Source: Lactarius indigo
Taxonomy: Eukaryota; Basidiomycota; Agaricomycetes; Russulales; Russulaceae
DNA length: 64,000 nt
Reading direction: 5' to 3'
NCBI GenBank assembly: GCA_025766275.1
Contig: JAFKAC010000047.1
Span: 1-64,000, forward strand
Under the pieces are notes generated by a model. It saw only the letters and a program-made list of their open reading frames with translations, searched no databases and was not told where the DNA came from. Numbering within the stretch: the first letter of the stretch is position 1; each line of letters opens with the position of its first letter. Shown piece after piece: positions 11,401-23,221 of the stretch. A program made the position numbers and the translations under genes.

Positions 11401-12723
11401 GTAGCCTTTGGCCACACACTTTTGGTTGACAGATATTTTAAATGAGCCACTGTCAAAAGCGATCTCAGCACCCTTTTGTGCTAGGGCACGCGTTGACAAG
11501 AAGCGCATCTTCACCTGTGACAGGTGTAGCACATTGCTGAGGGTGATAGAGATACCCTGGCTCGTTGTAAAGGCGACAGACCCGACACCCACTTGGTCTA
11601 TAGTGGACTTATCACCCAGGCGTACAGTGCCTTTAGTTGGGGTGTAGTCCTTGAAGTCAGACCGATGTGGTGTGATGTGGTGTGTAGCACCACTGTCCAT
11701 CATCCAACGCACACGCGAGGCAGCATACAAGGCAACACCAATCGATTCAGAGGCCCAGTCTATGGCGGGCTCTTCGACCTCCTTAATGGAGGCGGTGGTA
11801 GGTACAAGAATATGACTATTGGCAGCCTTGTTGCCTGCTTTCTCCTTCTCCTTTGCGTCAGCCTCGTCCTTCTTCCTCCTCCTGCAATCAGGCTTGATAT
11901 GGCCCTTTTTGTTGCAATAGTGGCAAGTCAGACCAGAGTGGTCCTTCTTGCCTTTCTTGCCTGTCAACTTGACAGGGGCCACCTTGTTGAGGGAGGAGCC
12001 AGAGGGCCCGGAGCGTCGAGCCTCTTCCGACACTATGCGCGCAATTATTTCAGCGTGCTTGAGTGTGGAGGGGGCCCCACTGGCGAGGATTGTTGAGGCC
12101 AACACCTCATAAGAGGGTGGCAGTGCGTGGAGGAGAATGAGGCAGTATTGGATGTCAGAGACACCCATCTGCGCGTTGGAAAGGGCAACCCTAAGCTCAT
12201 TGAGCTTGGCCAGCTGAGCGGCCATGGGTGCAGAGTTGTTGAGGTGGGCTTGTGTTATCTGAATCCACAAATTAAAAATGGTGGTGCTGCCCAAAGCACC
12301 TCCATATACGTCCTTGAGCTTGGCCCACTTGTCCTTAAAGGTAGGATAGGCAGTGTTATCTGCCACAAGCGAGTAGACATCTGGTTTGAGGTAAAGGCGG
12401 AGGTACGCCTTGGAACGACGCTGGACTGAGTCCCACTCATCTGTAGTGATACCAGATGGGGGTGTATCCAGAGTGAACACATCCTCAGCTTCGTGCAGCG
12501 TGAGGATGGCCTCAATGGTGCCAGACCATTCGTTCCAACCAGTGCCATCAAACTGTTCAAGGCGGATGCCAGATGGCATACCAAAGGTTGCACCATACGC
12601 AGCGGATACACGTGTGGATGGAGTGGATCCAGAAGGAGGAGGGAGTGAGCCTCCTGCAGAGCCACCAGTGGGGCTGGGAGGAGCACCAGCACCAGCAGCA
12701 GGGGTAGATGAAGAGCCAGACAT
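8401..12723 (-). pseudogene. Copia gag-pol, nearly intact, one nonsense codon
   Basis: A 1,440-codon Ty1/copia polyprotein with rough residue positions: gag 1-260, zinc knuckle CHYCNKKGHIKPDC about 265-278, protease DSGATHHI about 340, pre-integrase about 460, integrase from HSDLAGP (about 531) through HSDRGGEY (about 596) and SPQSNGKAERFNRT (about 625), RT from about 955 with YVDDI near 1120, and RNase H at about 1290-1400. The only break is a TGA at 9690-9688 (codon 1012), just after FSPVA in the RT. The plus-strand copy has CGA there, so a single CpG transition explains it. Both halves are otherwise open and in the same frame. Start chosen at the MSGSSS shared by all copies. Confidence 0.93.
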
Positions 12724-13490
12724 TGGGATGATTTATCTATCGCCGAGGAGCAGTCAGCGACAGTGCTTCATAGTTGCAAGACATAAAGATAGAGGGGGTA
12801 CCACTCCTGTCTGTGATTCTGTAAGGCCAGAACGCTAACACGTCCTGCCTCCTGATGGTATGCCAGTGATACAAGGGCTAGGCCCAGGTTGGAAGAATCC
12901 CTTTGCCATACCATGAGCTAGCTGCCAGCCAGGATGTGTCTAGGACACAGCTCAAATGGTTTGCGTCAGGGGGAAGGTGAAGGGAATGCTTTCAGAGCCC
13001 AAGGCTGTCTACCTCAGCCTCCTCGGCCTATTGGTTGCCTCATCGCCACAAGTGGCTTTACTGAATCCTTTCCCATTGCCGCTACAAGGCAGGTATCTGG
13101 TTGCAGAACACCATAATGGTGAACACCCCCCAGAGCCTGAACCAGGTTTTACACTCCCATGGTGAGGAGATCCTGCGCCCAGTGTGGAGCACCAGAGACA
13201 GCTGGTGCTAAGCTCCACAATACACAGCCCAGTGGGCCATGCACGCCTGGATATTTTGAAGTTAAGGGGCTACCAGACCCAGTCTCCTTGCGCATAGCGC
13301 AGGGGCTAGGAAAACAGTAGGGGTGAAAGTAGGACTACTGGGCAGTACATACACAGGAGGTTCCTCAGCAGAGACAAGTGGCGCCCCACTGCTCTCTGCC
13401 TTGGGCAAGGCTGGTAAGGCCCCAGACAGACCTTAGCCTGGTGTGTCCTCCTAGGAAGACAGTGACCAGTCAAGTGGAGTGGCTAGGGCA

Positions 13491-13505
13491 CCAGGGCCCA
13501 TAACC
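13491..13505 (-). other. Copia primer-binding site, half-tRNA type
   Basis: On the minus strand GGTTATGGGCCCTGG starts directly after the LTR end (ATCA). It matches the complement of the initiator tRNA-Met anticodon stem-loop, as in copia elements primed by a tRNA half-molecule. The remaining leader runs 12724-13490. Confidence 0.75.
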
Positions 13506-14106
13506 TGATGAACAGCATGGCTAGAGAATCATACTCACAGTGGAACAGGGAGTACTGTGGTGAGATATGAAAGCACAGGGAAGCAGTTGACAGAGATATC
13601 TTGCAGGTGAAGCAAAGGGTGTCTGGCACACAAACAGTGAGAACTGATTTTACATTGGGAGGAAGGGAGCTTACCTGGCACACAAACAGCGAGAACTGAT
13701 GTGGACCAGGAGCATACATGGTACTCTACTTATACACTTTCTGGGAGTGACACTATACAAGGGATGTAACACAAGTCACGTACTACAAGGTAGTTATTGT
13801 TCTACAAATGGACAACTGAGAACAAGGACAGAAAGAACAAGGAGAGTCCAGAAGTAAGTGATATCATAGTGACATCATAATAAGGATAGAGCTAAAGGAG
13901 AACAAAGAAAGATACAAGAAGATGTAATACAATGAATAGTCTGAATATGTCCATATGATGTCATTGTATATGATGTCATAGATAAAGGAGTCTGAGATTG
14001 TACAGATCAAATCTAATCTAAAGCGGTCCTAGTTAATCTACAGCAGTCCATATCTGTAAGTCTGGTCTGTATGAGCCGCTAAGTGCACAAGGGTCACTTA
14101 TCAACA
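13506..14106 (-). mobile_element. Copia 5' LTR (601 bp)
   Basis: It reads TGTTGATAAGTG to CTGTTCATCA on the minus strand, followed by the primer-binding site. It differs from the 3' LTR (7778-8381) at many positions and by several indels, and the outer flanks (CAACC versus ACATG) are not a duplication. The element is therefore probably a recombinant of two family members. Confidence 0.85.
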
Positions 14107-14797
14107 CAACCCTCAGCCAAATCAGCCAAATCTGATTGCATTGGTATCACACACTACCAAAGGCAGAAGTGTTGCATGTGATCAGAACGTGGCATCTTTA
14201 ATTTCTGTCACTAATGAGATCATTGTGTTGTCTCAGGATCTACTTACACAAACACCAAAGCCCAAGGCCATTTCAGAAATGGTGAAGTTGCTGTGTTTGA
14301 TCTGCTCACATCTTGCTGCGGTGATTCTTTCAGCTTCCACAACTGGCAACAACCCCCAGTTCCCTGAAAAAGAGTAAATTGCTCTGAATCAGCATTCCTG
14401 GACAGAGATAGCAGAGTGGATGGGCATCAAGTGAGGCAACAAGAACCACGGTAAGGTTGACAGTGTGCGCAACAGCTGAGCTTATTGGCAAGATCAATTG
14501 TAAATGCAACCATGAGGATGAGGACCCCTATGGGGCTGGAGAACTATCTGGCAAACATGCAAGACCAGATGCACGCTTGGCCACTGCAAATGCTTGAGTG
14601 TGTGCTATAGCTAAGCCAGGGAGCTCTCTGGATCTCCCTCCTAGATCCTTCCCTCTTTGTCAGTTGCCATGTGTGCCCTCCCCTGGTCCTCCCCTTCTCC
14701 CTCTGTCACAGCCGGCTCCAATATCTGCTGCAGTGTTCCCTCTCCCAGCGTCCCTCCCCCCCCATCTACCATCTCTACACATGCCTGGGCCCTTAGC
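14107..14797. other. Unrecognised sequence between elements
   Basis: About 690 bp without a recognisable gene. A short plus frame (14141-14377) and a proline-rich frame near 14598-14790 are open, but match no family I know. With 15378-15889 it formed one block before the solo LTR inserted. Confidence 0.35.
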
Positions 14798-15377
14798 TGT
14801 TACGCCCTAGCAGGGGCGTTGGTTCTGGAGGTTCTAAATCACACAAGTATCAAGTGAAGACGTCTGTTGTCTTATTGCTATGAAATACGAGTGGCAAAAG
14901 TGTGGCACAAGGTGCAGCACTACTCTGTAATGTAGGACTCCTCGTCCGAAGTGTCTAACACTTCTCTACACTTGATCTTGCTAGTGCACAGAGTATAACA
15001 GGTGTGATGCATTGATATAGTTCAACTGAAAAGACTTTGGAGTGTCCTGGTTAAGGACTGAGATAGGGGATGCACAAGAAGAGGGGAATAGAGTGAGGTC
15101 ACACCAAAGTACGAAGGCAAGGTTGCTAGATTGCAAACGAAGCCAAGTCTGGCTTCCTACAGTCTATGGTACAGGTTTATATAGGATGAGGTTCCAAACA
15201 ACATGAACACAAGTCCACACAATATCAAAGAGACCAAACAGAACAAGGAGATATTTGGATCAAAGGAAACAGCGCCACTAGCAGCAGTAGCTCCTTTGGT
15301 AACAAGGTATAGTACAAAAGGGGAAAAGCAAGGTGGAAACATACTGTGACTGAGGTCTGAAGTGTCAGATCATAACA
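14798..15377 (-). mobile_element. Solo gypsy LTR (580 bp)
   Basis: Inverted copy of the LTR at 1205-1779, from TGTTACGCCCTAGC to GATCATAACA on the plus strand. Flanks TTAGC (14793-14797) and TTGGC (15378-15382) are a 5-bp duplication with one transition, so it is an older insertion reduced to a solo LTR. Confidence 0.87.
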
Positions 15378-15889
15378 TTGGCTCCTCAAATGCTTTACTG
15401 CCCCCCACCATTTCTGTTGTGACTTGCTCAATTTCCAGTTCCCCATATCCTTATCATATGCCTTGCCTGTTGTACTATCCCTCCCAATAGATATTTGACT
15501 TAGTTTTTTTTTGTACAATGTTTGTTACTGTTACTTATTACAAATAAAACATATTACATCATCCTCAGAAAAAGAAAATTGACTTGTAATTTATTTTTAA
15601 TGTTTGAAGTTGTTGTAAACTTGTCAATAAATTTATTACATTATACTTAGCCAAAGTTTTGGAATGAGCGTGGTTTGATTCAGACTTTTGGTTGCAGCCA
15701 AAGTGTTTAGGGCCTGTTTGGCTCAGATTCTTTCAGTGTGACATTACATAAGACACATGGTGTGTCTTATCTCATATTCTGAGAGAAGAGTGTTCTCATC
15801 AATGGGTGACCAGTATATGTTTGTCCCTGATTGCCAGTAAACAGTCTATGGTGCATGCAGGATTTGGCAGATGTGAAGCCTTGCTTGCA
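15378..15889. other. AT-rich noncoding stretch
   Basis: AT-rich sequence with several AATAAA-like motifs around 15541-15650 and no long open frame. It may be a 3' flank of an older lost gene. Nothing more specific is supported. Confidence 0.35.
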
Positions 15890-15894
15890 GTTGT

Positions 15895-16519
15895 TGTTGA
15901 TAAGTGACCCTTGCGCACTTAGCGGCTCGTACGGACCGGACTTGCAGCATGGACTGCTTTAGATTAGATATACAGGACTTGTAGATTAGATACTGATTGA
16001 TCTGTACAATCTGGACTTACCATTGCGTCATCTATGACATCACTGTAGTTCTATGACATCATGCATCCGAACTCTACGTTGTATAATGCCTTTGTACTTT
16101 CCTTTGTTCCGTACTTAGCTTTATCTTTATTATGATGTCACTATGATATCATCTGCTTCTGGACTCTCCTTATTCTTTCTTTCCTTGTTCTCAGAATGTC
16201 CACTCCTTTGTCCGTTTGTAGAACAATACTTCCTTGTACTGCGTGACTTAGTGTTACATCCCTTGTACAGTGTCACTACCAGAAAGTGTATAAGTAGAGT
16301 ACCATGTACGCTCCTGGTCCACATCAGTTCTCACTGCTTGTGTGCCAGGTAAGCTCTCTTCTCTCCAATGTAACAACATCAGTTCTCACTGCTTGTGTGC
16401 CAGACTTCCACTTTGCTTCACTCTGCTTGACACCCCTGTGCTGCTTCCAGTCACCCTCTATATCTCACCACAGTACTATCAGTCCACTGTGAGTATAGTT
16501 CTTATGTGTCTGTTCATCA
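15895..16519 (+). mobile_element. Copia 5' LTR (625 bp)
   Basis: TGTTGATAAGTG to TGTTCATCA. A TATA box TATAAGTA is at 16289-16296. Downstream lies a 28-bp direct repeat (16321-16348 and 16376-16403) with splice-like ends. It is nearly identical to the 3' LTR. Confidence 0.93.
16349..16403 (+). other. Intron-like 55-nt segment between direct repeats
   Basis: The segment begins GTAAGC and ends TGTGCCAG, and its removal leaves exactly one copy of the 28-bp repeat. The same arrangement is in the LTRs at 7778-8381 (GTATGT) and 13506-14106 (GTAAGC), but not in the solo LTR at 45-594, which has the single-copy form. Splicing is inferred, not shown. Confidence 0.5.
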
Positions 16520-16534
16520 GGTTATGGGCCCTGG
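16520..16534 (+). other. Copia primer-binding site
   Basis: GGTTATGGGCCCTGG starts immediately after the LTR. It is complementary to the initiator tRNA-Met anticodon arm rather than to a tRNA 3' end, pointing to half-tRNA priming. It is identical in the minus-strand element. Confidence 0.75.
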
Positions 16535-17306
16535 TGCCCTAGCCACTCCACTTGGCTGGTCACTGTCTTCCTAGGAGGACACACCAGGCTAAGGTCTGTC
16601 TGGGGCCTTACCAGCCTTGCCCAAGGCAGAGAGCAGTGGGGCGCCACTTGTCTCTGCTAAGGAACCTCCTGTATCATGTACTGCCCAGTAGTCCTACTTT
16701 CACCCCTACTGTTTTCCTAGCCCCTGCGCTATGCGCAAGGAGACTGGGTCTGGTAGCCCCTTAACTTCAAAATATCCAGGCTGTGCATGACCCACTGGGT
16801 TGTGTATTGTGGAGCTTAGCGCCAGCTGTCTCTGGTGCTCCACACTGGGCGCAGGATCTCCTCACCATGGGAGTGTAAAACCTGGTTCAGGCTCTGGGGG
16901 GTGTTCACCACTATGGTGTTCTGCAACCAGATACCTGCCTTGTAGCGGCAATGGGAAAGGATTCAGTAAAGCCACTTGTGGCGATGAGGCAACCAATAGG
17001 CCGAGGAGGCTGAGGTAGACAGCCTTGGGCTCTGAAAGCAATCCCTTCACCTTCCCCCTGACGCAAACCATTTGAGCTGTGTCCTAGACACATCCTGGCT
17101 GGCAGCTAGCTCATGGTATGGCAAAGGGACTTCCCCAACCTGGGCCTAGCCCTTGTATCACTGGCATACTATCAGGAGGCAGGACAGCGTTAGCGTTCTG
17201 GCCTTACAGAATCACAGACAGGAGTGGTATCCCCCTCTATCTTTATGTCTTGCAAACTATGAAGCACTGTCGCTGACTGCTCCTCGGCGATAGATAAATC
17301 ATCCCA

Positions 17307-20300
17307 ATGTCTGGTTCATCCTCTACCCCTGCTGCCGGTGCTGGTGCTCCACCTAGCCCCACTGGTGGCTCTGGAAGTGGCTCACTTCCACCTGTTTCTG
17401 GATCCACACCCTCCATGCGCGTATCTGCCGCGTATGGCACAACCTTTGGCATGCCCTCTGGCATCCGCCTTGAACAGTTCGACAGGCACTGGCTGGAACG
17501 AATGGTCTGGGACCATTGAGGCCATCCTTACGCTGCACGAAGCTGAGGATGTGTTCACCATGGACACACCCCCATCTGGCGTCACTGCCGATGAATGGGA
17601 CTCAGTGCAGCGTCGTTCCAAGGCGTACCTTCGCCTTTACCTCAAACCAGATGTCTACTCGCTTGTGGCAGATAACACTGCCTACCCTACCTTTAAGGAC
17701 AAGTGGGCCAAGCTCAAGGACGTATATGGAGGTGCTTCGGGCAGCACCACCATCTTTAACCTGTGGATTCAGATAACACAAGCCCGCCTCGACGACTCTG
17801 CACCCATGGCCGCTCAGCTGGCCAAGCTCAATGAGCTTAGGGTTGCCCTTTCCAACGCGCAGATGGGTGTCTCTGATGTCCAATACTGCCTCATTCTCCT
17901 CCACGCACTGCCGCCCTCTTATGAGGTGTTGGCCTCAACAATCCTCGCCAGTGGGGCCCCCTCCACACTCAAGCACGCTGAAATAATTGCGCGCATAGTG
18001 TCGGAAGAGGCTCGTCGCTCCGGGCCCTCTGGCTCCTCCCTCAACAAGGTGGCCCCCGTCAAGTCGACGGGCAAGAAGGGCAAGAAGGACCACTCCGGTC
18101 TAACTTGCCACTACTTGCAACAAAAAGGGCCATATCAAGCCTGACTGCAGGAGGAGGAAGAAGGATGAGGCTGACGCAAAGGAGAAGGAGAAAGCGGGCA
18201 ACAAGGCCGCTAATAGTCATGTCTTAGTACCGACCACCGCCTCCATTACAGAGGTCGTAGAGCCCAAGATAGATTGGGCCTCTGAATCAATCGGTGTTGC
18301 CTTGTATGCTGCCTCACGTGTGCGTTGGATGATGGACAGTGGTGCCACACACCACATCACACCACATCGGTCTGACTTCAAGGACTACACCCCGACTAAA
18401 GGCACTGTGTGCCTAGGGGATAAGTCCACCATAGACCAAGTAGGTGTCAGGGTCTGTCGCCTTTACAACGAGCCAGGGTATTTCTATCACCCTCAGTAAT
18501 GTGCTACACCTACCACAGGTGAAGACGCGCTTCTTGTCGACGCGCGCCCTAGCACAAAAGGGTGCTGAGATTGCCTTTGACAGTGGCTCATTTAAAATAT
18601 CTGTCAACCAAAAGTGTGTGGCCAAAGGCTACCTTGAGGACAACCTTTACTGGTTGGATGCAGCCAGCGTCGGCCTCAACGCCCACACAAAATCAAGTGC
18701 CGCCACACTTGATATCTGGCATCAACGCATGGGACACATCTCCTCTGCGGCGCTAAAGGCGCATGGTCCCTCTGCCACTACTGGCATGGACATAGATAGC
18801 TCCACCACGGTCCACACAGTCTGCCGTGGGTGCGAGATGGGTAAATCCACTCGCCAACCCTTCTCTGCGTCCTCAAATAAAAGGACAACTCAGTCAATTT
18901 GAGATCGTGCACAGTGACCTCGCCGGTCCTATGCAGACTCAGTCCTTGCAAGGCTCGACCTACACTGCCACCTTCATAGACGACCACACTAAGTTCACTG
19001 TGGTACACTTTCTTAAGTCGAAGGACCAGTTTGCTAAGTCGCTGCAGATGTATTTGGCTTGGGGTGAAACCCAGTCTGGCCATAAACTGTGCGCTCTGCA
19101 CTCTGACCGCGGTGGCGAATACATGTCGAGTGTCACGCAGGACATTCTTAAGCAGAAAGGGATAGAGCATCACCTCACGATGCCAGGGTTCACCACAGTC
19201 CAACGGAAAAGCCGAGCGGTTTAACCGCACCATTATGGATAAGGCAATGTCCATGCTGCACACAGCTGGCATGTCTAAAGGCTTCTGGGAGCATGCAGTG
19301 TGCGCAGCTGTGCACATCTATAATCGCTCTCCAGTCCGTGGGCTCAAGTGGCGCACTCCTTATGAGCTCTGGCACTCTGGCAAAGTGCCTGATGTCTCAC
19401 ATCTCCGCGTCTTTGGATGCAAGGGGTACATGCACGTACCCGCTGATAAGCGTTGCAAATTGGATGCGAAGGCCATTGAGGTCACGCTTATTGGGTTTGA
19501 GCCCGAATCTAAGGGCTATAAGCTCTGGGACCGCTCAACCCGCTCCGTCCGAGTGTCCAGGGATGTGACATTCGACGAGAGTAGCTTCCCGTCCCTCCAG
19601 GGTGTTGAGACACACCCCACACCTTCACCACCAGTCGTGCCTAGCACAACAGTGACTGCCATGCCTCACCCGCCGGCGTTACCACCAATGCGAGCCCCCT
19701 CCCCTGCACACTCCAGTAGTAGTGAGGAGGAGGATGTTGAAAAGCTCCTAGACCCCCCACAAGTCCAACCACGCCCCACCACTCCACCACCTGCTCTGCC
19801 GGCTCCGCCCACCACACCAAAGCGTGAGCAAGCCACTCCCACTTCTCCCCCGCCGCGTCCTAGTGCAACAGCGCATTATGTGCCATGTCCCTCCTCCCTC
19901 ACCAGAAATGCCTGGGGGATTTGAGGATCGTGCACAGCGTAGTCAGCTGTTGCACGAGATGGACAATGCACCAAGGCGCACTGCTCGTGTCCCTGTGCCT
20001 AATCCGCGTTACTTCAATGCGGACAATGCGGCATGGCGCGGCAGGCGTCTGGGGTATGCGGAGTTATTGGCTGCTGCCTTTGTAGGCCGAGACCCTGCAA
20101 CCTATGCAGAGGCCATGCGGTCTGCAGCTGCAGATGAGTGGACTAAGGCGTGTCAGTATGAAATGGACGCCCTAGCTAAGAATGGGACTTGGGAGTTAGT
20201 GGATCTCCCACCTAATCGCAAGGCAGTAAAATCCAAATGGGTCTTTAAGCTCAAAGCGGATGGCCGCTACAGAGCTCGCTTGGTGGCTAAGGGATTCACG

Positions 20301-21637
20301 CAGATCCCTGGCGTAGATTTTGATGAAACCTTCTCTCCTGTCGCACGATTTGAGTCGCTACGTTTGCTTCTGGCGTTGGCCACGCTGGAGGACTGGCACA
20401 TCCATCAAATGGATGTTAAGTCTGCTTTTCTCAATGGCGTGCTTGACGAGGAGATTTACATGGAGCAACCACAAGGTTTCACTGTCACTGGCTCTGAGAC
20501 GAAGGTGTGTCGCCTGGTTAAGGCGATCTATGGTCTCAAACAGGCCTCCCGCGCATGGAACTTGCAATTCCATGGAGTGCTCACTGCACTCGGCTTTAAG
20601 CGGACGTTTGCTGATGCTGGCATATATGTGATGCCTCAACGGGAGGGGTATGATCCACTCTTCGTTATTGTCTACGTTGATGACATCACTATACTGGGTC
20701 CCTCGCTGAATGGTATCAAGCGTCTGAAGTCAGATTTGTCTGAACGCTATGAGATGACAGATCTCGGGGAGATAGAGTCTTACCTTGGTATGCGCATTGT
20801 GCGCAACCGCTCCCTTAGACGCATCGAAATAGATCAGTCTGGCTACATCAAGGATGTCCTTGAACGCTTTGGCATGTCTGATGCCACACCACACAACACA
20901 CCCCTGCCCGCTGGTGCTGACGAGCACCTGGTTAAATATACGTCGCAGGCAACTGCCTCAGATATTTCCCACTACCAATCCCTGATTGGGAGTCTGCTTT
21001 ATGTGCAGATTGGCACTAGGCCAGATATCTCCTTCGCTGTGTCATGCCTTGGCGCAGTACGCAGCGAATCCTTCACCACAACATCTGCGACTTGCGCAGT
21101 ATGTCCTGTCCTACCTAGTAGGAACTATGGGTATGCGTATTGTCTATGATGGCGCCAATGGCGATGGCCTTCACGGCTACACTGATTCCAGTCTGGCTGA
21201 TCAGACTGACGACCGCCACTCAACCTCTGGTTATGTGTTCCTACTAGCTAACGGTGCAATAAGCTGGTCTTCGCGCAAGCAAAAGACTGTTGCCCAAAAC
21301 ACAACGGAAGCAGAATACATGGCCATGACCGACGCGGCTAACCAGGCTGAGTGGTATCAGAGCTTCCTCACGGAACTCGGGTACGAGGTCGACGACCCCA
21401 TCCCACTGCATGGTGACAATAAGGGTGCCATTGACTTGGCCTTGAACCCTGTCACTGGGAGATGGTCTAAGCACATTGCCATACGGCATCATGTCATTAG
21501 GGAGTACATCGAAAAGGGGACCATCACCCTCATTAGAACTCCTACTGTGGATATGGTTGCAGGACGGCTTCACAAAGTCACTACCGCGTGTCCTGCTGCA
21601 GAAGCACAACGATGACATGGGACTTGTGTGTACTTAG
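17307..21637 (+). pseudogene. Copia gag-pol broken by eight 1-nt insertions
   Basis: Same polyprotein as 8401-12723, beginning MSGSSSTPAAGAG at 17307 and ending in the TAG at 21635-21637. The region is exactly 8 nt longer than the intact-length 4,323-nt copy. By eye the extra bases are at 17484, about 18115, 18449, 18892, 19185, 19870, about 21050 and 21561. Each shifts frame, so gag, protease, integrase, RT and RNase H lie in successive frames. Protease (DSGATHHI near 18335), integrase HSDRGGEY and RT YVDDI (near 20680) are all recognisable. At the position of the other copy's stop this one has CGA. Confidence 0.93.
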
Positions 21638-21646
21638 ATTGTAGAT

Positions 21647-21656
21647 CACGGGGAGA
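21647..21656 (+). other. Polypurine tract
   Basis: CACGGGGAGA lies directly before the 3' LTR and is identical to the tract of the minus-strand element. Confidence 0.8.
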
Positions 21657-22283
21657 TGTTGATAAGTGACCCTTGCGCACTTAGCAGGCTCGTACGGACC
21701 GGACTTGCAGCATGGACTGCTTTAGATTAGATATACAGGACTTGTAGATTAGATACTGATTGATCTGTACAATCTGGACTTACCATTGCGTCATCTATGA
21801 CATCACTGTAGTTCTATGACATCATGCATCCGGACTCTACGTTGTATAACGCCTTTGTACTTTCCTTTGTTCCGTACTTAGCTTTATCTTTATTATGATG
21901 TCACTATGATATCATCTGCTTCTGGACTCTCCTTATTCTTTCTTTCCTTGTTCTCAGAACTGTCCACTCCTTTGTCCGTTTGTAGAACAATACTTCCTTG
22001 TACTGCGTGACTTAGTGTTACATCCCTTGTACAGTGTCACTACCAGAAAGTGTATAAGTAGAGTACCATGTACGCTCCTGGTCCACATCAGTTCTCACTG
22101 CTTGTGTGCCAGGTAAGCTCTCTTCTCTCCAATGTAACAACATCAGTTCTCACTGCTTGTGTGCCAGACTTCCACTTTGCTTCACTCTGCTTGACACCCC
22201 TGTGCTGCTTCCAGTCACCCTCTATATCTCACCACAGTACTATCAGTCCACTGTGAGTATAGTTCTTATGTGTCTGTTCATCA
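21657..22283 (+). mobile_element. Copia 3' LTR (627 bp)
   Basis: Partner of 15895-16519. It differs by an extra A at 21686 inside a CG, an extra C near 21960 and two substitutions. It is followed by the duplicated GTTGT. Confidence 0.93.
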
Positions 22284-22356
22284 GTTGTGCAAGCCCCTGT
22301 GGGGCAGGAGATGTTGTATGTGGGTCCATGGCAATTGTGGATGTGTTGGTGTCAAA

Positions 22357-22908
22357 TGTCACGTTTTGACTTGTACGACTGTATATGACTAAGAACCCTT
22401 ACTGTATCGGTTGCAACTATGGCGGTAAGGTAGATTAGTTGCGGACTTACAATAGGCGATACAATTACGATAGGAGATTGCGCGTTGATTGCTGACTGAG
22501 GACTACGCCACTAATACTAGTAGTAGTATTAGGGTTCGAGTTACTTACGTGATACGTTGGACGCTACCATACTGTGACTCATAGCAGTGCTTGAAAGCCT
22601 GCTTGACTTGTATTTAAACCATCTTGTGAAGACCAAGATACGCCATCTTGGTCTTCTTGAATCATCACTTCTCTTCTCTTCTCTTCTCTTCTCGTCTCTA
22701 AGTCTTTACCTCAAAGAACGTCCGACTCTGATCGTGACCAAGATACAGACTTGCCGGTGTACCTCCGTGTATTCACTAAGGCAAGGACTTGGACCTTTGT
22801 GTCTTCAAGCCGACCGACCGACCGACTGACCGACCGACTGACCGTCATATCGCTAAGTTGTTATCACCATTTGAGCTCAAGTCGAGCTAACGTCGTGGTG
22901 ACGTTACA
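22357..22908 (+). mobile_element. Solo gypsy-family LTR (552 bp)
   Basis: TGTCACGTTTTG to TGACGTTACA with a perfect target duplication TCAAA (22352-22356 and 22909-22913). TATA-like TATTTAAA is at 22611-22618 and the hairpin at 22628-22656. Simple repeats within it are TTCTC-rich (about 22668-22695) and GACC-rich (about 22813-22843). Same family as 62125-62606. Confidence 0.92.
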
Positions 22909-22913
22909 TCAAA

Positions 22914-23221
22914 GAGCTAAGGCCATGTGAGAGTGCGGCGAGGATGGGAATGGAAACAGTGGGCTATGGGGAGCCCTGCTGAGTTGAGTCAGCGCAAGTT
23001 GTCGGAAACAGTCATGCCTGCTTTTGTGTGGCATGAAACTTGGCATAGGTGGCCACCTGGGTTGGGAATGCATTGGGTTTGAGTTTCTGAGGCTGCGCAT
23101 GAGTGCGGCATGCTGGGGAATACGAGGGGCAAGCTACTCTGAGTCTCTGAGCTTTGAAATGTGAGGGGAGGTCTCTATTCTAACTTGAGGTGTAAAGTTG
23201 TAAATACATGTGCTACATACC
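22914..23221. other. Unrecognised sequence
   Basis: About 300 bp between two LTRs, C-poor on the plus strand. No gene or repeat was recognised. Confidence 0.3.

Larger units (their letters stand above)
15895..22283 (+). mobile_element. Full-length copia retrotransposon (6,389 bp)
   Basis: A complete element: 5' LTR 15895-16519, PBS at 16520, gag-pol region 17307-21637, polypurine tract 21647-21656 and 3' LTR 21657-22283. It is bounded by a perfect target duplication GTTGT (15890-15894 and 22284-22288). The LTRs differ by only about two substitutions and two single-base indels, so the insertion is recent. Yet gag-pol carries eight single-base insertions and cannot make a full polyprotein as written. 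Confidence 0.95.
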
